Source: Bacteroidota bacterium (lineage in GTDB: Bacteria; Bacteroidota; Bacteroidia; Bacteroidales; Bacteroidaceae). From it: a stretch of 64,000 nucleotides of DNA. Positions 58,989 to 64,000 of this stretch are shown here, piece by piece. The position numbers and the translations under genes were made by a program. Position 1 is the first letter of the stretch. Each line of letters starts with the position of its first letter. The notes under the pieces were generated by a model. The model worked only from the letters and a program-made list of their open reading frames with translations, was not told where the DNA came from and did not search any database. The stretch covers positions 62,001-126,000 of the forward strand of contig JAFABV010000028.1 in NCBI GenBank assembly GCA_023425865.1, read 5' to 3'.

Positions 58989-60023
58989 ATGCTTAGATTC
59001 GAAGATTCCATATATCTCTGGCTTTTGCTGCTGATACCCATCCTGGTGTTGCTTTGGCTCATCATGGTGAGGGTGCAGCGTCGACGTCTGCGTCGTTTTG
59101 GCGATATGGCGTTGATCAAGGCGCTCATGCCCGATGTCTCGACTCATCGTCCCATGGTCAAGTTCGTATTGCTGCTTGCCATGCTTGCCGTGCTTATTCT
59201 CATGCTGGCTCGGCCACAGATGGGAACCAAGGTGTCGCAGGAAAAGCGCAATGGAATTGAGGCCATCATCTGTATGGACATTTCCAACTCTATGAAGGCA
59301 GAGGATGTCGTACCGAGCCGGTTGGATAAAAGCAAGATGCTGGTAGAGAATCTTGTCGATCATTTCACCAACGACAAGGTAGGGTTGGTGGTCTTCGCTG
59401 GCGATGCCTATGTGCAGTTGCCTATCACCAGTGACTACGTTTCTGCCAAGATGTTCTTGCAAAACATAGATCCTTCACTCATCGAGACACAAGGTACCGA
59501 CGTCGCGCGTGCCATCGATGTGGCAATGCATAGCTTTACCCAGCAGCAGAAAGTGGGACGTGCCATCATTGTCATTACCGACGGTGAGGATCATGAAGGT
59601 GGCGCCCTGGAGGCAGCCCTGGAGGCAAAGAAGAAGGGCATCAATGTCTTCATCCTTGGCGTAGGCGACCCCAAGGGCGCGCCAATACCCGATGGGCACG
59701 GTGGATATATGACAGACGCAAGTGGCCAGACGGTCATGTCGAGGCTCAACGAACAGATGTGTCAGGATATTGCCAAAGCTGGAAGCGGTACCTATATCCA
59801 TGTTGACAATACCTCTGATGCGCAGGAGCAGCTCAATGCCAGTCTTACGCGCTTGCAGAAGGGTGAGACCAGTTCGTTGATTTACAGTGAGTACGACGAG
59901 CAGTTTCAGGCGTTCGGCCTTATTGTCATCCTGCTGATGATCATCGAGGTCTGCATTCTTGAAGCCCGCAATCCGCTGTTGAAGAACGTAAGGTTGTTTA
60001 AAAGAAGACTTCCCAAGGCATGA
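58989..60023 (+). CDS. batB: Aerotolerance-type VWA protein BatB
   Basis: 344 aa. Same plan as BatA: membrane segments SIYLWLLLLIPILVLLWLIM and VKFVLLLAMLAVLILMLARPQ, a VWA domain with MIDAS ICMDISNSMKAEDV near 97, LVVFAGDAYVQLPIT and IIVITDGEDHEGG, and a C-terminal helix (FGLIVILLMIIEVCIL). The stop overlaps the batC ATG (ATGA). BatA and BatB probably form a heteromeric metal-dependent complex with MoxR. Confidence 0.92.
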   Translation: MLRFEDSIYLWLLLLIPILVLLWLIMVRVQRRRLRRFGDMALIKALMPDVSTHRPMVKFVLLLAMLAVLILMLARPQMGTKVSQEKRNGIEAIICMDISNSMKAEDVVPSRLDKSKMLVENLVDHFTNDKVGLVVFAGDAYVQLPITSDYVSAKMFLQNIDPSLIETQGTDVARAIDVAMHSFTQQQKVGRAIIVITDGEDHEGGALEAALEAKKKGINVFILGVGDPKGAPIPDGHGGYMTDASGQTVMSRLNEQMCQDIAKAGSGTYIHVDNTSDAQEQLNASLTRLQKGETSSLIYSEYDEQFQAFGLIVILLMIIEVCILEARNPLLKNVRLFKRRLPKA

Positions 60024-60712
60024 AGAGATTCGCATACATATTAATTTCCCTTGTTTGCATGTTCAGCGCGCTGCCGCTGCAGGCACAGTCTGACCGCCAG
60101 TTCATTCGTAATGGCAACAAGCTGTTCCGTCAGCAAAACTATGCCAAGGCAGAAATAGAATATCGCAAGGCACTTGGCAAGAATGCCCGCAACACACAGG
60201 CCATGTATAATCTGGGCTGTGCCTTAATGCAACAGCAGAAAGACTCTGCCGCTATTGTACAGTTTGAGGCTGCGGGCAAGAGCGAGAGCGCCAAGCTGCG
60301 TAAGGCCATGGTGTACCATAATATAGGTGTCATCTGTCAGGGACATCAGATGTATGGCGAGGCGATAGAGGCCTACAAGGAAAGTCTCCGCAATAATCCC
60401 AACGATCATGAGACACGTTATAACCTGGCCTTGTGCAAGCGCCTACAGAAAAAGCAAAAGCAGAATGGCGGGGGAGGAGACAAGAACAAAGACAACAAAG
60501 ACAAGAATAATCAGAATAAAGATAAGAAGGACAATAATAAGCAGCAAGACAAGCAAGACCAGCAACAGAAGCAGCAGCCCAAAGACCAGATGAGCAAGGA
60601 AAACGCTGAGCAGTTGCTTAACTATGCGGTCCAGGCGGAGAAAGCTACTCAGCAGCGTATGAAACAACAGCAACAACAGCCACAGCGCCGTCGTCTGCAA
60701 AAGAATTGGTAA
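60020..60712 (+). CDS. batC: TPR protein BatC
   Basis: 230 aa. Signal peptide ending in QAQS near residue 24, then tetratricopeptide repeats (about 30-145: NGNKLFRQQNYAKAEIEYRKALGKNARNTQAMYNLGCALMQQQ, AMVYHNIGVICQGHQMYGEAIEAYKESLRNNPNDHETRYNLALC). From about residue 150 it is an extreme low-complexity tail of K, D, N and Q, repeated in AAGACAA-like codons. Periplasmic scaffold of the Bat complex. Overlaps batB by 4 nt. Confidence 0.9.
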   Translation: MKRFAYILISLVCMFSALPLQAQSDRQFIRNGNKLFRQQNYAKAEIEYRKALGKNARNTQAMYNLGCALMQQQKDSAAIVQFEAAGKSESAKLRKAMVYHNIGVICQGHQMYGEAIEAYKESLRNNPNDHETRYNLALCKRLQKKQKQNGGGGDKNKDNKDKNNQNKDKKDNNKQQDKQDQQQKQQPKDQMSKENAEQLLNYAVQAEKATQQRMKQQQQQPQRRRLQKNW

Positions 60713-60723
60713 GGATTCACATC

Positions 60724-62550
60724 ATGACAGGTCGTAGTTTACATATCGCTTTTTTGTTATTGACGTTGATACTTGGTGTCTGCTCTACAGAGGCCCAGAT
60801 TATCGTCAACGTACCTTCGCGCGTGGCTGCGGGAGAGAATTTCAGGCTATCCTATACCATCAATACCCAAGATGTGGAAGACTTCAGGGCTGGAAATATC
60901 CCTGAGGGACTTGAAGTCATCGCCGGGCCTTACACCTCACAGCAGTCGAGCTACCAGATGGTCAACGGGCATACCAGCAGTTCGTCTTCCATCACTTTTA
61001 CCTACACGCTCTATGCAGCCAAGAATGGCACATATACCATTCCAGCGGCCCACGCCAAGATCAAGGGCCAGCATGTAGCCTCGCGCTCGGCAAAGGTTAC
61101 GGTGTCAGGGCAGGCGTCGAATAATGGCGGAGCGCCCAAGATGCACGATGATGATCGCGCGGAATCGCAGATGCGTGCCGCTGGCTCTCCCATATCAGGT
61201 AACGACTTGTTTATCAAAGTCACGGCCGACAAGCGACGTGTGCATGAGCAAGAGCCGGTATTGTTAACCTATAAGGTCTATACCTTACTCGACCTTACCC
61301 AGCTCGATGGCAAGATGCCCGACCTTACGGGATTCCACTCCCAGGAGATACCTTTGCCGCAGCAAAAGAACTTCCAGATTGAGCGTGTTAAGGGCAGGGC
61401 CTACCGTACGGTGACATGGAGCCAGTATCTCATGTATCCGCAAATGACCGGTAAGTTAAATATTCCGAGTATCACCTTCAAGGGTATCGTGGTACAGCAG
61501 AATCGCTCGGTAGATCCTTTCGAGGCTTTCTTCAATGGCGGTTCGGGCTATGTGGAGGTGAAGCGCGAAATTGTTGCGCCGGGACTTACCATACAGGTTG
61601 ACCCGTTGCCTGCCAAGCCTGCCGATTTCTCGGGTGGGGTAGGACGTTTCAGTATGTCGGCGCAGTTGAGCAAGACCACGGTCAAAGCCGGAGAGCCCGT
61701 GACGCTGCGTGTCGTGGTCAGCGGTACAGGTAATCTCAAACTGATCAAGCAGCCTATTGTCAATTTCCCTAAAGACTTTGACAAGTACGACCCCAAAATT
61801 ACCGACAAGACCAAGCTTACCACGGCTGGAGTCGGTGGCAATATGGTATACGACTTCCTTGTTGTTCCACGCAACCAAGGACAGTTTACCATTCCGGAGG
61901 TATCGCTTACCTATTATGATACTCAGGCCAATGCCTACAAGACTGTCAAGACCAAGCCCTTTACCCTCACGGTGACACCTGGCGATGGCAAGAACACTTC
62001 GGCTACCTACGACTCGCCTAAAGATTACGACATACGTGGCATCAAAGAAGGCGATGTCAGGTCTATGGTCGCTAACCAGGGATTCTTTGGCAGTACCTTC
62101 TATTGGGTCAGTCTGCTCATTCCATTGCTGGCTTTTGTCATCTTGCTGATAGTGTTCCGCAAGCGTGCCCTCAATAATGCTGATGTGGTGAAGATGCGTG
62201 GCAAACACGCTAACAAGATGGCGCGCAAGCGCTTGAAGAAAGCCAGTCAACTGATGTTTATGGGGCATTCAAATGAGTTCTATGATGAGGTGCTCCGTGC
62301 CCTGTGGGGATATGTGAGCTATAAGCTCAACATTCCGGTCGAAGAGTTGTCACGCGAGAACATACACGACCAGTTGGCAAACCGTCGGGTAGACGACGTC
62401 ACGATCCAGCGCTTCCTTTCCGCACTCGACGAGTGTGAGTTTGAAAGGTATGCTCCTGGCGACCCCTCGGGTAATATGGAGAAGACTTTCAACTCTGCGA
62501 TAACTGCTATTACAGAGATAGAAAACGTAATGAAGAGGACGAAGAAATGA
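60724..62550 (+). CDS. batD: BatD-type membrane protein
   Basis: 608 aa from ATG 60724 (MTGRSLHIAFLLLTLILGVCSTEAQ, signal peptide); an upstream TTG frame is not needed. Large periplasmic BatD beta region with repeated immunoglobulin-like segments (VPSRVAAGENFRLSYTINTQDV; VKAGEPVTLRVVVSGTGNLKLIKQP; QGQFTIPEVSLTYYDTQ). One membrane helix follows near 455-480 (STFYWVSLLIPLLAFVILLIVF), then a cytoplasmic helical tail. It is thought to organise the BatA/B complex. The stop overlaps the batE ATG. Confidence 0.9.
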   Translation: MTGRSLHIAFLLLTLILGVCSTEAQIIVNVPSRVAAGENFRLSYTINTQDVEDFRAGNIPEGLEVIAGPYTSQQSSYQMVNGHTSSSSSITFTYTLYAAKNGTYTIPAAHAKIKGQHVASRSAKVTVSGQASNNGGAPKMHDDDRAESQMRAAGSPISGNDLFIKVTADKRRVHEQEPVLLTYKVYTLLDLTQLDGKMPDLTGFHSQEIPLPQQKNFQIERVKGRAYRTVTWSQYLMYPQMTGKLNIPSITFKGIVVQQNRSVDPFEAFFNGGSGYVEVKREIVAPGLTIQVDPLPAKPADFSGGVGRFSMSAQLSKTTVKAGEPVTLRVVVSGTGNLKLIKQPIVNFPKDFDKYDPKITDKTKLTTAGVGGNMVYDFLVVPRNQGQFTIPEVSLTYYDTQANAYKTVKTKPFTLTVTPGDGKNTSATYDSPKDYDIRGIKEGDVRSMVANQGFFGSTFYWVSLLIPLLAFVILLIVFRKRALNNADVVKMRGKHANKMARKRLKKASQLMFMGHSNEFYDEVLRALWGYVSYKLNIPVEELSRENIHDQLANRRVDDVTIQRFLSALDECEFERYAPGDPSGNMEKTFNSAITAITEIENVMKRTKK

Positions 62551-63329
62551 AAATACTGCATATACGCTGTCAATCGGCACACCTCATGGCACTCGTGCTG
62601 CTGATGGCTGCCATCATCACATTGCCCATGCCTGCGTTCTGCATTACCAAGACCGATGCCGACCGCGCATATAAACAGGGTAACTTTCAGCAGGCCATTA
62701 CCGATTACCGTGAACTGCTTGGTCACGGGCAGTCGGCCGAGTTGTACTATAATCTTGGTAACGCTTTCTATCGTACCGACAGCCTCACTCAGGCCATCTT
62801 GGCCTATGAGCGTGCGGCTCTGCTGTCGCCTGGCGATCCCGATATCCGCTTCAACCTGCAGTTTGCCCGGTCGAAGACAATTGATAAGATCACTCCCAGA
62901 AGCCAGATGTTTTTTGTGTCATGGTATTGGAGCATAGTCAATTTAACTGGAGTAGACAGTTGGGCGAAGATAGGCATTGCGGCTATCGTGGCTGCCTTGC
63001 TCCTGATGCTGGCTTATCTTTTCGCCTCTCATCTGTCGGTTCGTAAGGCAGGTTTCTTCGGTAGTGTCATCTTCTTGATTGTTTTCCTTCTTTCCGGCCT
63101 GTTTGCATGGCAGCAGAAACAGTTGCTCGAACGTCACTGCGGAGCCATTATCACGGCGCCTTCGGTAGGTGTGAAGGATACACCGGTGAAAAGTACTGCC
63201 GATGATTTTGTGCTTCACGAGGGCACCCGTGTTGATATTACCGACCGTGGCGTGAAAGGATGGTACGGTATACGGGTGGCTGACGGCCGTGAGGGGTGGA
63301 TTCCTGTGGACCGTGTAGAACTCATATAA
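62547..63329 (+). CDS. batE: BatE-type TPR/SH3 membrane protein
   Basis: 260 aa. Signal peptide, then TPR repeats (DRAYKQGNFQQAITDYRELLGHGQSAELYYNLGNAFYRTDSLTQAILAYERAALLSPGDPDIRFNLQFA, about 30-100), two membrane helices (WAKIGIAAIVAALLLMLAYLFA, SVIFLIVFLLSGLFAWQQ), and a C-terminal bacterial SH3-like domain (TRVDITDRGVKGWYGIRVADGREGWIPVDRVE). Last of the five Bat genes. Confidence 0.9.
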   Translation: MKILHIRCQSAHLMALVLLMAAIITLPMPAFCITKTDADRAYKQGNFQQAITDYRELLGHGQSAELYYNLGNAFYRTDSLTQAILAYERAALLSPGDPDIRFNLQFARSKTIDKITPRSQMFFVSWYWSIVNLTGVDSWAKIGIAAIVAALLLMLAYLFASHLSVRKAGFFGSVIFLIVFLLSGLFAWQQKQLLERHCGAIITAPSVGVKDTPVKSTADDFVLHEGTRVDITDRGVKGWYGIRVADGREGWIPVDRVELI

Positions 63330-63340
63330 TCCGCCTTACG

Positions 63341-64000
63341 ATGTTAGAACGTCTCATCGCATTAGATCAAGAATTGCTGATGTGGTTTAATGGCAGCGAT
63401 TCCTTGTTTACCGACCGTTTGGCTGAGGCTCTTACGGCCGGTGTAGTGTGGATTCCCCTCTATGTGGCATTATTCTATCTTGTCCTGAAAAACAATGAGA
63501 CAATGCTCCAGATAGGCATCATCATGGGTTGTGCCCTGCTATGTATTTTGCTGGCCGATGGTATGGCCGATGGTATCGTCAAACCGCTCGTTCAGCGTCC
63601 ACGCCCCTGCAATGACCCCATACTCAAGTACATGGTCGACGTGGTGGATAACCATAGGGAGAAATCATTCAGTTTCTTCTCGGCCCACGCGGCAAACACC
63701 ATGTCGTTGGCGGTGTTTTTTAGTTTGCTTGTGCGCAACAAGGTGTTAACCGTCAGCTTGGTCATTTGGTCGCTTGTCAACTGTTGGACCCGTCTGTACC
63801 TTGGCCTTCACTATCCGGGTGACATCCTGTGTGGCTTGCTCTGGGGCGTGATGGCAGGCGGAATCAGCTACGTGGTTTTCCACCGCATTTATTTCAAAGT
63901 CAGTCCCGACCTCAACTACGTATCATCGCAATATACGCATACGGGCTATAGCATCTTGGATATCGACACCGTTGTGGCGGTCATGGTATTCACGGTCGCG
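63341..64000 (+). CDS. PAP2-family phosphatase, cut by the window end
   Basis: 220 codons are visible from ATG 63341, open to the right edge. Membrane phosphatase of the PAP2 type with the three motif blocks: KPLVQRPRP near 85-93, FFSAHAANTMSLA near 113 (a variant of PSGH) and TRLYLGLHYPGD near 148 (SRxxxxHxxxD type), with several hydrophobic helices between them. It could act on undecaprenyl pyrophosphate or phospholipids. It follows batE after 11 nt and may be co-transcribed. The C-terminus cannot be judged. Confidence 0.85.
   Translation, partial: MLERLIALDQELLMWFNGSDSLFTDRLAEALTAGVVWIPLYVALFYLVLKNNETMLQIGIIMGCALLCILLADGMADGIVKPLVQRPRPCNDPILKYMVDVVDNHREKSFSFFSAHAANTMSLAVFFSLLVRNKVLTVSLVIWSLVNCWTRLYLGLHYPGDILCGLLWGVMAGGISYVVFHRIYFKVSPDLNYVSSQYTHTGYSILDIDTVVAVMVFTVA

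Overview
The window looks like a chromosome segment of a Bacteroidales bacterium, most likely Prevotella or a close relative. The evidence is the repeated TAnnTTTG -7 promoter box, often with TTTG 19-20 bp upstream, and the gene content: BatA-E with MoxR and DUF58, GldH next to RicT, an OmpA-type barrel porin, a TonB protein typical of Bacteroidetes, an ilv cluster containing an acyl-ACP thioesterase, and many lipoproteins. Species cannot be settled from sequence reading alone.

1-14 kb is mobile DNA. It opens inside a trio of overlapping tyrosine recombinase genes (a recombinase-in-trio, RIT, element). The trio ends at a 14-bp inverted repeat and appears to have cut off the start of an ArdC-like antirestriction gene. 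Cargo of a Bacteroidetes integrative element follows: a TOPRIM protein, a secreted coiled-coil protein, a three-zinc-ribbon protein like a topoisomerase tail, a lipoprotein, small hypotheticals, a DUF2958 protein and, on the minus strand, a CHC2-TOPRIM-ATPase primase-helicase with an excisionase-like HTH gene. Gaps in this part hold short paired repeats with conserved hairpins, and iterated AAGACAA boxes that look like a replication origin or regulator-binding region.

14-23 kb is a variable region, mostly on the minus strand. It holds a lipoprotein, a PstS-like binding lipoprotein, a Gfo/Idh/MocA oxidoreductase with a radical SAM protein, an ECF sigma factor fused in one ORF to a transmembrane segment and an outer-membrane beta-barrel, and an AbiEi/AbiEii toxin-antitoxin pair behind a 41-bp direct repeat that carries the promoter.

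23-64 kb is core genome. In order: a HAD hydrolase, a Crp/Fnr regulator and TonB; metF-holB-ricT-gldH; the minus-strand cell-shape operon purH(N-domain)-mreB-mreC-mreD-mrdA-rodA; a xylulokinase; an OmpA porin; ilvD-ilvB-ilvN-thioesterase followed by ilvC with its own promoter; a lytic transglycosylase; mannonate dehydratase with its SDR partner; an AraC-type HTH protein, dipeptidyl peptidase III, an AlkD-like protein and a DUF4923 lipoprotein; then moxR-DUF58-batA-E and a PAP2 phosphatase cut by the window end.

Three intergenic arrays of a 23-bp repeat (25.6, 36.9 and 54.3 kb) form a dispersed repeat family. Two of them share a 110-bp ungapped flank in opposite orientation. The strongest candidate for something unusual is the single-chain sigma-transmembrane-barrel protein at 18.7-20.4 kb.
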